Positions 50,568 through 62,244 are shown, numbered from the stretch's first letter. The stretch: DNA of 64,000 nucleotides from Lycorma delicatula (GCF_047948215.1 NC_134456.1:54825959-54889958); one strand, 5' to 3'. Program-made: numbers and translations. The notes: a model not told the origin generated them from the sequence alone.

Positions 50568-51200
50568 TAAAAATCTGATGTGGACATCACATGACTTCCT
50601 GTCGCTTATTAAATTACATATGCTCACTTTTTTAAAATGAAAAGTACATAAAATTTTATTTCATGAATAACTTCTGATATTTTTTCATATATATTTTTTT
50701 ATTCTTATTACTGAATTATCATTTATCGTAAAAATTGTTTTACAATCAGAGGTCAAGTCTTATTCGAACCGATGTGCTCTCCCCCTTGTAAGATCGAAAT
50801 ATTTCATTAATTAAAATTTCATTTGGCTATAACTCTGGAACCGATGAAAATAAGTACCATTTATGATATATGATTAAAAAGCTGTCAATGAGAGCTTATT
50901 ATTGCAGTTAAGAAAAAGTAAAAAATCCACATTTTTTGTGATTTTGTGCTTTTTAGGACACTTCAGTCGATTGCAATCAAAAGGGGCGGTGCAAAACTAG
51001 ATGTTACAACGGTTCTAAATTCAAAATTTCAACATCCTACGGCTAATCGTTTTTAAGTTATGCGACATACGTACAGACGTCAAGCCGAAATTAGTCAAAA
51101 TGGATTCAAAGATGGTCAAAATGGATATTTCCGTTGAAATCTGAAAATCTAAATTTTTCGCGATCACAATACTTCCTTTACTTTGTACAAGGAAGTAAAA
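50568..51200 (+). repeat. ~0.6 kb dispersed repeat, longest copy
   Basis: Starts near AAAATCTGATGTGGACATCA and ends in the hairpin ACTTCCTT/AAGGAAGT (51171-51196) plus AAAA. The start also carries ATGACTTCCT, an inverted echo of the terminal hairpin, so the ends may pair. No coding sequence. It contains GATTGCAATCAAAAGGGG and CAAAATGGAT repeated three times near 51096-51126. Partners are 21437-22007 (reversed) and 1-105. Confidence 0.8.
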
Positions 51201-52299
51201 CTGCGATACTTAAAAGAAAAAAGTAATATAACTTAAACATTTAAAACCGTAAAACAAAAAGTATTTCTTATTTAATTTCAATGTTAATATACAGATAAAA
51301 GTTTAAAGCCAATCATTTTTAAAATATTTAAATTAAAAATACTTTAAGGAAATAAAAAAAAGTAGATTACCTTTACAGTAATTATTACAGTATTTATTAC
51401 CTTTACAGTAATTATGTAATATACAAAATAAAGTGGTCTAACTGTGATTATTATATAAGAAATGCAAGGCCTACATTTATGAGTTAGTGCGCATCATTAC
51501 AATCCTTGGTAAAACTTTAAAAATACATGCAATTAATTAAAACCAATATAAAAATTGTATGAAATGTTGGAAGTATGTAATTAAAAATAAAAATGAAAAC
51601 TGTTGGGAAATATTTTTTACGTTAGGAGATGTAAATAAATAAAAGTTAATTAATTAAATTCATTTTGGAAAATTATTATAAATTATTTTAATTATGAAAC
51701 AAACTTTTTTAACGTTTATGTATTTAAAAATGATAAAGTTTAACAAATAATTTTACTTGAATTAATTATTTGTGTAATTATAATATCCAAAAATAACTTG
51801 TTTTTTATATATATATTTAATATTTACAGTCACTCTAATACATGTAACGAATTGATGGGAAATTTGAATGAAGTTTTAAGCAATTAATTAAAGAAAAAAT
51901 AAATAAACGATGATGTTAAAATGGAAATTTTCGATATTATTTAGCTATAAATAAATAGCACCTTAAGAAGTTTCAAAGAGAGTAAAAAACCTTTTCCTCA
52001 AATTAAAATGTATATATATAATAAACATATATATATATATATATGTTTATTATTTATTAATTTAAAAAAAAAGAAAATAGTAGTAATTTAAATTACAAAA
52101 ATATATCAAATTACATTTTTAGCATAAAATTAAAAAAATATATATATATTAGCGTTTCTACTAATCTACATTAAATTTTAATTAAAGCGTAAATTATTCT
52201 ACTGATTTAAAACGGAATGAAATTTTTTTTAATATGTTCAAGAACTAGTCTTTCATTCAATTTTACAGATTCTTCTTGTCAAACGCAACCAAATTCGGT
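51201..52299. other. AT-rich non-coding stretch
   Basis: No supported gene. A 20-bp direct repeat ATTACCTTTACAGTAATTAT at 51366 and 51396, and a 36-bp AT palindrome in a TA tract at 52018-52053. Confidence 0.55.
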
Positions 52300-52454
52300 T
52301 AAAAATGTTTTCCGACTTAAACAAACCATCATATATCATGTTGGCTATATTAAATAAACTTCCAAGTAGAGTTAAAAATTGTAGGAATGAAAATTCATTC
52401 AAAAGATTATTAAAACCAATTTTAATTGATAATGCACGCTACCGGCTTGATTAA
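52300..52454 (+). pseudogene. LINE ORF2 extreme C-terminus
   Basis: From about 52349 one frame reads ILNKLPSRVKNCRNENSFKR, then LLKPILIDNARYRLD and a stop at 52452-52454. This is the standard C-terminal ending of CR1/Jockey-type LINE ORF2s (NKLP-----NSFK-KLK--L). Just upstream IIYHVGY is the start of the same block in a shifted frame. Only this tail remains. The I-like LINE insertion begins about 50 bp further on, in the flank of this older copy. Confidence 0.6.
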
Positions 52455-52506
52455 TCTCTTTCCGCAAAAACCTGTTTCATTTAGTAAATAAATATTATAT
52501 TATTTT

Positions 52507-53876
52507 TTTTTTTTGGGGGGGGGGGCGAAAAACGCCTGTGCGTTATCTTCACCTGGAATTTTTATTAATAAAAGGGTAAAATAACTCTAAAATAATAAAA
52601 CTTATAAGGTGTAAAATTAATATAAATCATATAATAAAAATTTATTAAAACAAAAGTCAAAAAAGTGTAATAAAACTCAAAACTAATATCGCAGACGGAG
52701 TCTTTAAAATATAAAGTTATAGAATAAAGAAACTATATAAAACTTACCTAATTCCGATAGGTTGTGCAAAAGGCACCCTTCTCGGATAATAAAATTAAAG
52801 ACATAGAACCAAAAAAATCAAAATTGAAAGTAAAGGTTAAAAATTATCAAAAACTCTTCTGGCATAAAAATTTATAAATTTTTTGCAGTAACCTGGTACT
52901 ATGCAAAAACAGAAACATCCGGTTTAAAATTTCCGTTATTATTGTACAAGATATCACGGATGTTTCTGGGTATATTAAATTTACGACGCAACGCCGCATA
53001 ACATATATATGCATTCTATGAGAATGTGGTGCACAGTCATGCGGCAGTTGCATCGTGTGCATACGGGTGCGAATCCTCCTGACATTAGGTACTCGTGTGT
53101 GATCCTCGTATGTTCTATCCGTAACCAGCAGAGGACCACTTCGTCACGACAAGTTTTACTGCGAGAGGAGTCCCATGGCAACACTGAATCTTCAATCCGT
53201 TGGAGTTTATTATCGATGGTAGTCGCCCAGTCACTTTGCCACCACCTTGCTCTCAATGATTGTTTTACACGATTAATAACATCAAAGGTAGTTACTCGGG
53301 TAGTGAAAGGAGGTTGAATACACGCTTCTTTGGCAGCATAATCTGCTTGTTCATTACCTGGAATCCCTACGTGGCTAGGGATCCAGCAAAAACTTACTTC
53401 TGTATTGCGATTACCTAACTCAGCGATTGCATTGTAAATTTCAATAACGACAGGATGTTTGGAATAAATGTTTTCTAACGCCTGGAGCGCACTACACGAG
53501 TCACTGCAAATAAGAATGTTTCTACATTTAGGGTTAACAATATTTAGAGCCTTATTTATAGCGAGTAGTTCAGCGGTGAACACACTCGTAATACCGGGTA
53601 GGCCAAACATATAAGTTCTTTCATTGACTACAAAAGCACAACCAACGGTATCGTCTTGTTTCGATCCATCAGTGTATATCATCGCGTCTGGGTTTGTCTT
53701 GGTGAGAATGCACTGAAACATTTGCCGGAAAACAGCAGGTGGTGTTGATTGTCTATCGTATGTTGTGAGGTCAAATGTAAAATTTACAAGGTTTATTCTC
53801 CACGGAGGGTATGAGCACGGACATGATGGAAAGAACGACGGAGTGTCAACATTTATATGCTGCAGCAGACGTCGGG
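52507..53876 (-). mobile_element. 5'-truncated I-like LINE insertion with poly(A) and 13-bp TSD
   Basis: The insertion boundaries are visible: ATTATATTATTTT occurs at 52494-52506 and again at 53877-53889. On the minus strand the element ends in a poly(A) run (plus-strand T at 52503-52514, partly shared with the duplication), preceded by a C run. The 3' untranslated part spans 52507 to about 52906, and the coding part reaches the 5' truncation at 53876. Same family as 16945-18610. Confidence 0.9.
52981..53874 (-). CDS. I-like LINE ORF2 C-terminal part: RNase H and Cys/His tail
   Basis: An open frame of about 297 codons runs from the 5' truncation (first codon at 53874) to a stop at 52981. The first internal Met is codon 52 (53721), but translation in the intact element would begin far upstream, so this is not a true start. 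Counting from that Met, RNase H shows YTDGS (Asp18), TAELLAI (Glu51), CSDSCSAL (Asp74) and PSHVGIPGNEQADYAA (His117, Asp127), so the whole DEDD set is present. A C-terminal CTRCNCRMTVHHILIEC Cys/His motif follows. After IEC a small indel in an ATATAT run shifts the frame; the alternative frame continues ICYAALRRKF to a stop near 52907. In the intact element RNase H would remove RNA from the new cDNA hybrid. Lacking RT and endonuclease, this copy cannot move by itself. Confidence 0.85.
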   Translation of the reverse strand, partial: RRLLQHINVDTPSFFPSCPCSYPPWRINLVNFTFDLTTYDRQSTPPAVFRQMFQCILTKTNPDAMIYTDGSKQDDTVGCAFVVNERTYMFGLPGITSVFTAELLAINKALNIVNPKCRNILICSDSCSALQALENIYSKHPVVIEIYNAIAELGNRNTEVSFCWIPSHVGIPGNEQADYAAKEACIQPPFTTRVTTFDVINRVKQSLRARWWQSDWATTIDNKLQRIEDSVLPWDSSRSKTCRDEVVLCWLRIEHTRITHEYLMSGGFAPVCTRCNCRMTVHHILIECIYMLCGVAS

Positions 53877-53898
53877 ATTATATTATTTTGATAGATTT

Positions 53899-53924
53899 TA
53901 TAGGTGTACTTTTGTACACCTATA
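53899..53924. repeat. perfect hairpin, 11-bp arms
   Basis: TATAGGTGTAC and its exact reverse complement around TTTT, 10 bp beyond the LINE target-site duplication. Confidence 0.9.
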
Positions 53925-54114
53925 TATTGTACTCCTACGCTTTCTTAAGTTTCTAGGATTTATTTTACAAAAAAAACTTAATTTATTACTTCCATTTCAT
54001 CATGCTGTAATAGAATTGTAGAAACAAGAAAATAGAATCAAATATTAATCAGAGAATTTTAGGACAACTAAATTAGTCACCCGACCATTTACCGATTAAC
54101 GGATGATAAATATA

Positions 54115-54900
54115 CGAGTGTCCCAGAATTATCTGAACAACTTTGATATAGAGTAAATAATCTATTAATTTACAAAAACGTGTTGTATGAATTTAGAAAC
54201 ATTAAAAATGAACGTTTTTTTTACCTGTAATCAAATTCATCCAATACGTGCACTATTAGTAATTCGCAAAATATCCAACCGTTAATCAATTTCATGCGAT
54301 GTTCGTTTTAACATATCCACATTTATGAGTTCGAATAGGGTAACAATCCGTTTGTTCCTTAAGATCATCAATATTCACTACACAAGTTTTGTGTACCTTA
54401 TGCTTGATGAAACCCTATAGGAAAAAATCATATGGAGTTATATCCGGTGATCAGAATTTACGGAACCTCAATGAGGCGGCGTTCCATCTTGTTGGGATAT
54501 GATTTTGGGTTGTAACTCTTCAAGCTTAAGGTAAACAAACTCGTCTAACAAGTTCAGTATTACTCAGCCCAGGGGAGTGTCCTTGCTCATTAGAGTCGCA
54601 AGGACACTCCCCTGGGCTGAGTAATACTTGATTGTTGAGCAGAAAAGCAGAAGAACAAACACAAAAAAAATGTTCCGTATCATTCGTAAAATTTCATTCC
54701 AACATAACCTACCAATTCTGCAACGGTTACGTTATGGTTTCGGTTTTATGTTGCTCACTTTGTATTTTAAATAATGACGTATTTACTTTCGAATTCTGTA
54801 CTCGGAGTAACAATTTTGAAAGAGATATTTTCAACGCTGTGTGAACAGTAATTTCATTTATTGCTATAGCTGCTTTTCTGAACGGAATGCAAGGATGTTG
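54115..54900 (-). pseudogene. mariner-like DDE transposase relic 2, interrupted by a hairpin
   Basis: The minus-strand C-terminal half of a mariner-like transposase. It reads NLLDEFVYLKLEELQPKI and SQQDGTPPH (second catalytic Asp, about 54480-54493), then SPDITPYDFFL and a stop where the Trp of LWG should be (about 54415-54450). IKHKVHKTCVVNIDDLKEQ follows. The 3' terminus is GTGTCCCAGAATTATCTGAA after a TA at 54113-54114, consistent with a mariner end. Upstream, between 54640 and 54900, traces such as YGTFF and VTVAELVGYVG are weaker. Frameshifts and stops make it dead. The palindrome at 54556-54628 separates the two parts. The N-terminal half is not found. Confidence 0.7.
54556..54628. repeat. 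perfect hairpin, 30-bp arms, 13-nt loop
   Basis: The arms 54556-54585 and 54599-54628 are exact reverse complements over all 30 bp (checked base by base). The arm starts AGTATTACTCAGCCCAGGGG, and the loop is CTCATTAGAGTCG. It interrupts the transposase relic just before the NLLDEF block. Confidence 0.97.
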
Positions 54901-56165
54901 GAGGGTGCAATATCCCCCCGCCTAATATAGTGTGACTTAGGTCCTTTGCTGATGGGTCAATGAGTTGGCGGGTGTTAAATAAGTAATTGGCGTTTATTCG
55001 TGTTTTGATGTTGGGGCTGCTATCAAATCCAATTCAGTTTTCAACGGCAAGGGACTCGACGGAACGATTTACTAATAAGCTTATCTTAAGTGTGGATTGA
55101 TTGGGCCAGCTGCTTTTCCTGTCGATGCACAGGTTATATTCACTAACCGGCAGGTTCTCCCGCGCTCGGCTAAACTCGGCTCGCCCGAGTTTACACGAAT
55201 AATTTTACTTTACACGAGCATTTCACTTCAGAGCCTGACGGACCAGACTTTTTCAATGCCTATCCAAAAATTCGCAGCACGCCTAAAGAGGTTTCTACTT
55301 GAAAAAATCATTAAAAATAATTTCTCAGTGAGGAAAATAAAAGGGTATATTACTAATGGAGCTCCTTCAGAGATTTTTATAAAGTTGTACATTTTTATAA
55401 AGTATTACAAATATTATTCAAAAATATATTACTAAGTTAATGTTGCTTTAAACATTAAGCTAAGTAGTCTTTTAATGAAACTTTTTATTTGTAAAAAATA
55501 TTTAAACGAAAAATCGAAAGACAAATTATGTAACTTTTCTCTTAGTTGAAGTAAAACAAAACAAAAATATGCTAAATGTTATGGTTTAAAGCTGTGAATG
55601 AAATTAATATTGAATATAAATAAATTAAAGTTAAAAAGATAAGAAGAAAGAATTGGCAAGGATAAAAGAAATTAATGTAAAAAATAGTGTGGAAAGAAAT
55701 ATTAAGGTATGAAAACATAATGAGATGGAAGAATTTTTTAATCTAGTAACTAATAATACATTTGAATTTGAATGTCCGTGTCTCAGTTGTGCTTTGGTCG
55801 TTGAGATTCAGATGCGTTTTCACGGTTGGTTGAGCTGATTTGGAAGAACAACTATCGAAAAGCAGTATGAGCTTTCCTCTAGTTATTAAGAATAATCTAT
55901 TTTTAACAAACGAATAATTAAGTTAACTTCTAGCAATATTAAAAACTGAACGATTAGGAATTTTATATTTCTAAATTTGTCACTGAGAAAATCATTGCCG
56001 TAAAACTTATCAAGTATGAATTAGTTAATTGTAAGTATAGAAAATTTATAATTTCTTTATATCTATTTAAAATAATTAATGATTAAAGATTTTTATTATT
56101 GTAAGAATTACTAAATTAGTATATCAGTATACATAAGTATTAATGTGCCACAAATCATTTTATAT
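54901..56165. other. non-coding stretch, partly GC-richer
   Basis: No supported gene. A 112-codon frame at 55097-55435 starts at a non-ATG codon and has no family resemblance. A perfect hairpin (TAAACTCGG, 5-nt loop) is at 55171-55193. The N-terminal half of the mariner relic is not recognisable here. Confidence 0.45.
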
Positions 56166-56338
56166 CTTCTTTTTTCTGTTTAGCCTCCGGTAACTACCGT
56201 TCAGGTATTACTTCAGAGGATGAATGAGTGTAAATGAAGTGTAGTCTTGTACATTCTCAGTTCGACCATTCCTGAGATGTGTGGTTAATTGAAACCCAAC
56301 CACCAAAGAACACCGGTGTCCACGATCTAGTATTCAAT
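56166..56338 (-). mobile_element. SINE family A, 5'-truncated
   Basis: The minus strand runs from GATCGTGGACACCGGTGTTC through GGTGGTTGGGTTTCAATTAA and CATCCTCTGAAGTAATACC to ACCGGAGGCTAAACAG-AAAA. It lacks the tRNA-like head. It is very close to the 20781 copy. Confidence 0.8.
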
Positions 56339-58342
56339 CGTTCTATATCCGCACTGTTGCCACATTACAACTAAAACTATTATAAAGGTAATAAATTTGC
56401 AAAACTAATGCAAATATAAATATAAAAAAATATATTCTAATCTCTTTCTCTTCAAAAATATTATTTTTAAAACGTTCACATGCTTTGGAAAATCATTTCT
56501 TAAAATAATTTCCAGATTTCATATCTAATGAACTACTTCAATATGTTTATTATAGGTTAGGAACAAGTTTATTACAGGTGTACGCTACCTATGATTAAAA
56601 CACACAGCAACAAAAATTTGTAAATTTAAAAATATTCTTTTTACTTAAAAATTATATGATTAATAATTTGTCGTGTAATTATTGATTGGTTAACAGCTGT
56701 AACCTATTATTGAACAAACAACTGAGACAATCGATGCTAGCAAACGGGAACGATATAAAATTAGAACTATGGGTTATTGAAAATGTTGTATTTGGTTTGG
56801 ATTATAAGGGTTGTGAAGTTGTCAACACTGATTTGTGATAGCAAGTGAGTAATCGAAACAGATATCAACTGTTGCATTTAGGAACTAACGCAACAATAAA
56901 AATAACGTCAACCTTTCTCACAATTCAGACAGTTTGCTATTGATTCAGTATATAACATCTAGTAGGCAACAGAAAATCGAATCATTTTCAGACGTAATGT
57001 ACTGCTAAAAAGTTTTAGCACTGTAAAATTTTATCTGCCTAAATAATATTTTTATTTACTTTTTTTATAGAATTATTGCGATTTCTGTGAAGACAAAAGC
57101 ACGGGTTATCTGATCATCCGTTTGCAAATTAATGCAATACATTAAATTTAAAATTTTTTCATATAATTTGGATCACTGGACCGATTTTTGATATCAGTTT
57201 CATGTTCTTTTATTTATTTTGTTTTGTTATATTATTTTATATTCAAATTATTCATTATATAAATGCAGTTTCAAACATTTTTATCGTGCATTCGAACAAT
57301 CGTTGTGGGATATTCAACAATGATTGTAACTTTTTCGTGTGTATATGATATGTCAAACTGCAAAACTCATGTATCGATTTTAATTAGTAAATTATCAAAC
57401 GATTGTCTGGATCATTTGAATAATAGGTGAATTCTGAATAAAATAATAATGAAAAAAAATGGCCCACTTATTCTCGAATTCCAAGTTCGAATACCGATTA
57501 GAAATTTTCATTTAAAAATTTTCTATTTTATGTATATATTCTATCTTTGCAGTCTACAGCATAGTAACTATACAAATAGAGGAATTTTCATCATTGGAAT
57601 GTATGCCCAGTAACTAGTATTGGAGAAGCTACGTTGCTTTTGATACGGCAGGGAACTTTATTAATATGTTTCTTTTTTCATTACTTTTTCTTTTTCATTT
57701 CTACCGTTAATTACGTTTATGAATGGCTATGACCATCTAGTTTTTGTAATTACTGGTTGCTCTTTATTAATATAAAAAATTGTTTCGATATGATGCTTAA
57801 GGTACCCGTCTTTTATATTTTACAATATTATTTTTAAAAGAATTAAATTTAAAATTCTAATTAAATTTAGTTTTGTTATCAAAAAATAACTTTTTGATTG
57901 TAAAGATAATGTACAAAAGAACATAAATTTAATGAGAGTTAGAATAACAGTTATAATTTTAAGTTAGTTAAACTACACGGTTATATTTTGTCAAGGGACC
58001 TTAGGAATTGCTCACCTACCTTTTCCCCAAGTTTTCTACAAATATTAAATACCACTTTTTAATTTTATAAATGAATTGTTAATAGAATGATGAAGAAATG
58101 TACAGATTATAATAATTAGTGGCTGAATGGAAATTTCCAAATAAAAACAGTGGGTGGACCGAAGAAAGGAGATAAAAATTAAAGGAAAGAATGAAAGAAT
58201 TTTGGAAAAGAAGAGGTCAGGACTATGTTTGCGTGATCCTCTGATCATATCCCTTGATAAAAGAAAAGTATATATATATATATACTTTTATTTTAGAAAC
58301 TTTGGGCTATTTAAATAGAAATTTGAATGTTATTAATGAACA
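56339..58342. other. AT-rich non-coding stretch
   Basis: No supported gene. A possible eroded SINE B-box (AAGTTCGAATACCGATTAG) at about 57483-57501, and an AT palindrome at 58265-58290. Confidence 0.5.
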
Positions 58343-58507
58343 TATGTGCGAGTAATGCAAGGCTGAGAGATGCCTTTTGCTGAAGTTATGAAGATGACCT
58401 TCGGTAAAGCCCATAATGGCTAGGTACGGTGGGGGGTGGTGACGCGACCGCAACTGTCACATGTGGGTGTCTTCCCCTACGAGGTCAGGATTTATGTGCG
58501 AGTAATG
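58343..58507. mobile_element. 135-bp GC-rich retroposon with 15-bp target-site duplication
   Basis: The 15-bp word TATGTGCGAGTAATG occurs at 58343-58357 and 58493-58507. The insert 58358-58492 is GC-rich, with a stem GTGAC...GTCAC, and ends GAGGTCAGGATT. It has no open frame and matches none of the SINE families here. A long target-site duplication implies LINE-type insertion. It may be a 5'-truncated LINE 3' end, an unknown SINE, or a retroposed small RNA. Confidence 0.7.
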
Positions 58508-59014
58508 TATATGTGTATCGGTTCATTAAAATTAATATTTTATTAAATTCAATATTTGACGAAAGGTAGGGCGCTAGCTGCGATGCATTCCTTCTTCCTT
58601 TTGCTAAGCGTATTTTTTGCTTATAACCCGATAAAGATGAATTCTTCCAAAAAATCACTACAGCCAAAGAGTGTTTCTTTTTATTGTTTTATGGAATAGC
58701 ATCATTAAAATTTGAATATAGCCTATCTTTTGAAATCTTGTTTCCCAGTGTAGCGCCCCCTATAGATAGGACGACCGAAGACCTATTACTACCTAAAATT
58801 TGTTTGGAATTGATTTAATCAATGAAGCTACAGGAGGGAACAAACCAACATACCTAACAGTTAAATACGTCGCCACTCTTCCTATGGACATAGTCAGGTA
58901 AAAAGAAATAAATATTTTTTAATATATTTTATTAAAAAATAGAAGAGAAATAGAGAAAATGTGAAATCTATAAAATTATCTACCGTGGTGCATTAGTAAG
59001 AAATATCTGTCAGG
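58508..59014. other. non-coding stretch
   Basis: No supported gene. A short GC-richer phrase TGTAGCGCCCCCTATAGATA at 58750 stands out but is unexplained. Confidence 0.5.
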
Positions 59015-59023
59015 TAGATCAAA

Positions 59024-59301
59024 TCATCTGTGGCAGGTCATCGCAAATCAGCTGATTTCGAAGTCGAGAGTTCTAAGGTTCAAATCCTAATAAAGGCAGT
59101 TACTGTAATACGGATTTGAACACTAGTCGTGGATACCGGTGTACTTTGGTGGTTGGGTTTCAATTAACCACACAGCTCATGAATGGTTGATCTGAGACTG
59201 TTCAGGACTACACTTCATTTACATTCATACACATCATCCTCACTCATCCTCTGAAGTAATACCTTCGGTAGTTCCGGAGGCTAAATAGAAAAGAGAGAGG
59301 A
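59024..59301 (+). mobile_element. SINE family A, with short target-site duplication
   Basis: Body and tail as in the other family A copies: ATCGCAAATCAGCTGATTTC, GGTTCAAATCCTAATAAAGG, GGTGGTTGGGTTTCAATTAA, and a tail GTAGTTCCGGAGGCTAAATA. The A-box end is degraded. TAGATCAAA flanks it (59015-59023, 59302-59310). Confidence 0.8.
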
Positions 59302-59310
59302 TAGATCAAA

Positions 59311-62239
59311 CAATGCCATTCCATTAACATTGAATAAGTACGTATAGTAACACGCCGATTATCCTGACGCCGTTATTCGAACGCCAATTTTCCGGATGTT
59401 CGACTATCCGGACTATATTACAATTACATTAACACTAGGCAATTTAAAAACAAAAAAAACATTAATACACTATTTAAAATATCTAAAATAAAATATGTAA
59501 ATTTAGGTTGGGTTAGCTAATAGCAAAATTAACTTCTGAAGAGATTGATGAAAACATATTATTTAGTCAAGCATGAACTATGACGTAACGATGGTTTTTT
59601 CTTTCTGTTGTGCACATACAGCAGATCAAAACAAATATCATCATTACTATAACTATATCTTTGCCTTACCTATGTCTGATAACTTTACCAAGAGTAGACG
59701 GCGTAATTTTCATGATGTCATGATGAAGTCACACAGTGTTATTTACTATAATACACAACTTTATTAAAATAACAAATTTTAAGCTTACACCGTTAAACTT
59801 TGATAATTTTTAAGACTCCCGGATGTAAAATTAATTTAACTCTACTGCTATTAATATTATATCATTAGATTTATTATATTATTAGATTTCGACAGATGAG
59901 AAGGTTTTTATAATAAATAGTACAGTATTAGGAAAAGGAATGCCACCGTAACCGCTGACCACTGCAGTCGGATTAATAAATAACTGTACGAGTATGTACG
60001 TTTCTCAATTATTTTTCTCTATTAGAAATTAAGATATTTATAAATAATAAAAAATAATGACAAGTCTAAAAGTAAGCCGGTGAACATTCAACTATTAAAA
60101 ACATAAAATTACAAAAATAGCATTCCTATTAATTATACAAAAACAGTATGTAGATATGAGCTGACCAAATATCCTGAAAGCAAGTGCATGAAGGCAGCAA
60201 TTCGGAGGTTTGAGTCGGCCGGCTAACAGGGATCTTTCACCCATACCTATAAACAAATAAAAAAGGAATAACAAATAAACAAGCTAAAAACGATAATAAA
60301 AACTAAATTGAGTTAATATTATAATTATTATTGTTAGGTCATAAGTAGAAATACAATCAAACATACATATTTGTAATTTGGAGGCTTATCCCAGAGAAAT
60401 AAATTTTATTAAATATACAGTTGAGTTCAATGGTTTTTCTAGTAAAACCATTGACAGCATAAATTCAAGAATCGAACAGATTTAACAAACACTTTTTTTA
60501 ATGTTTCGTAAGTAATTTTTGTTAATAATATTTATTAATATTATTATTACTATTTCTTTGTTTTTTCGATTATTTATATATATTTTTCCATATTATCCAC
60601 TGATGATGACTGTTTAACAACCAAAATAGCCATCTAGGTTTAGTATAAAAATCAATATTTTGAACGGTTTTTGGAGCGCAATCCTGTTTTCCAATTGTTT
60701 CAGTAACCATTTATCACAACTATTTGTTTGAATGTAGGTGATTAGTTAAATAAACCATTAATTCTAACTTACTACGAAGTTTTAATTCATGTATTTCTCC
60801 AAATATCTATTTTTTCTATCTCTTTATGATTTAATGGTAGTTTAATTTCTAGAAAGAACTCCCTCAAACCATGCTTCTTTAACAAACAGTACTTTATAGT
60901 ACCTCCTATCTATACGAAAGTAATTAGAAATGAGAGAACCAGTTATTATTTGAGCAAATTTATTGCTTAATAATAACAGATTTTATAAAAAGATCTTTTT
61001 ATAAAATCTGTAGAAAGTTAATAACCAAACTTAGTTACGGAAAAATTAATAATACAAAAATTCTTAAATAATTAATGTACGTAAATACCTGTAACATAGA
61101 TATATTTTCTTTAAAAAATAGATGAAGACAATTTTTTTATGACCTGAATCTTGATACATTGTTAAAAAGTGAAAAAAAGTGTAGTTTTCTTGGAAGATCA
61201 GCTCAAAGATTAGTTGAGATTTATTTTTTTGTGTTTTTTTTTAATTATCAGCAAATCTAAGTCAAAAATACTGGATCTAAATTACTTATCTACTAATACA
61301 GCCTTAGTTTTATTTTGCCCAATGCTTTCCTTGGATCTTCAACTCCTAAGAGGTCCCCGTGTTTAAAATCCGTACGTTAGGAACTATTTCGATTAAAAAA
61401 TATTTTTAACCTACCTCATATTAACTAAACTTATCGTTGAACCTTCTCGGCATTTGCATAAAGTTAAAAAATTTAGATCTTCTCTAATGATAAAGTGAAA
61501 ATAATTTTTATCCTTACGTCCTTACTTTTTTCACACATAAAAGATTTATACAATTCAAATTACTTATACAATTATTTTTTTTTGTAAAAAAAATTAACTT
61601 TTAAAAGCCATTTAAAGAACTACTTTCTATTTCTCTGATAAAGACGGAAAACTCTATTTTTATTTGCCTCATTAGGGGAAAAAAGTAAATAAATGTGTAT
61701 TTCGCGTAAAAGTTTGGACGGTATAAAGTTAAAAAAATTTTTACAGTTTCTGTTTTCAGCGGTGAAGATTAATTATTCCTAGCTGCTTGTAAAGTATAAA
61801 AAAATTCTCATTAATGACCAATCATTTAGAGAATAAAAATTTTAAATCGATAACACTAGTTAGTAAAAAAAAGCTTTTTTCGTGTATTTGGAATGATTTT
61901 AACTAATTTTAGGGTGCTGAATTCAAAACTGTTATCACGATTTGTGTAATACGATACGTTTGTTTTTAGATACATACGATTTATTTACCAATAAATCACT
62001 GTGAAATCAGTATTAAAAAAATATATATATATTTACCAGTAAATGCATGGTCACTGTGAAATCAGTATTTAAAAAAAAAATTATTTATGTGTATTCATTT
62101 AAAATCTGGTTAAATCAACTAAATTTTTATCTATACAAAGACAGATAAATTGAAATACATTAATACAATTTTAAAATAACAGCTTCTAAAAGTCTAAATT
62201 ATAGTCAGTTTGATTTTTACCATTCTCAGTTAATGATAA
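59311..62239. other. AT-rich non-coding stretch
   Basis: No supported gene. Perfect inverted repeats at 60427-60454 (11-bp arms, 6-nt loop) and 60976-61011 (36-bp loopless palindrome). Confidence 0.55.
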
Positions 62240-62244
62240 TTGCT

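Noticed and set aside
55097..55435. 112-codon frame
   Set aside because: Starts at a non-ATG codon, has a low-complexity Lys/Tyr/Ile end and no recognisable domain.
58358..58400. GGCTGAGAGATGCC phrase recalling a TPP riboswitch core
   Set aside because: The second half of the motif is missing, the context is a retroposed insert, and no thiamine gene is present.
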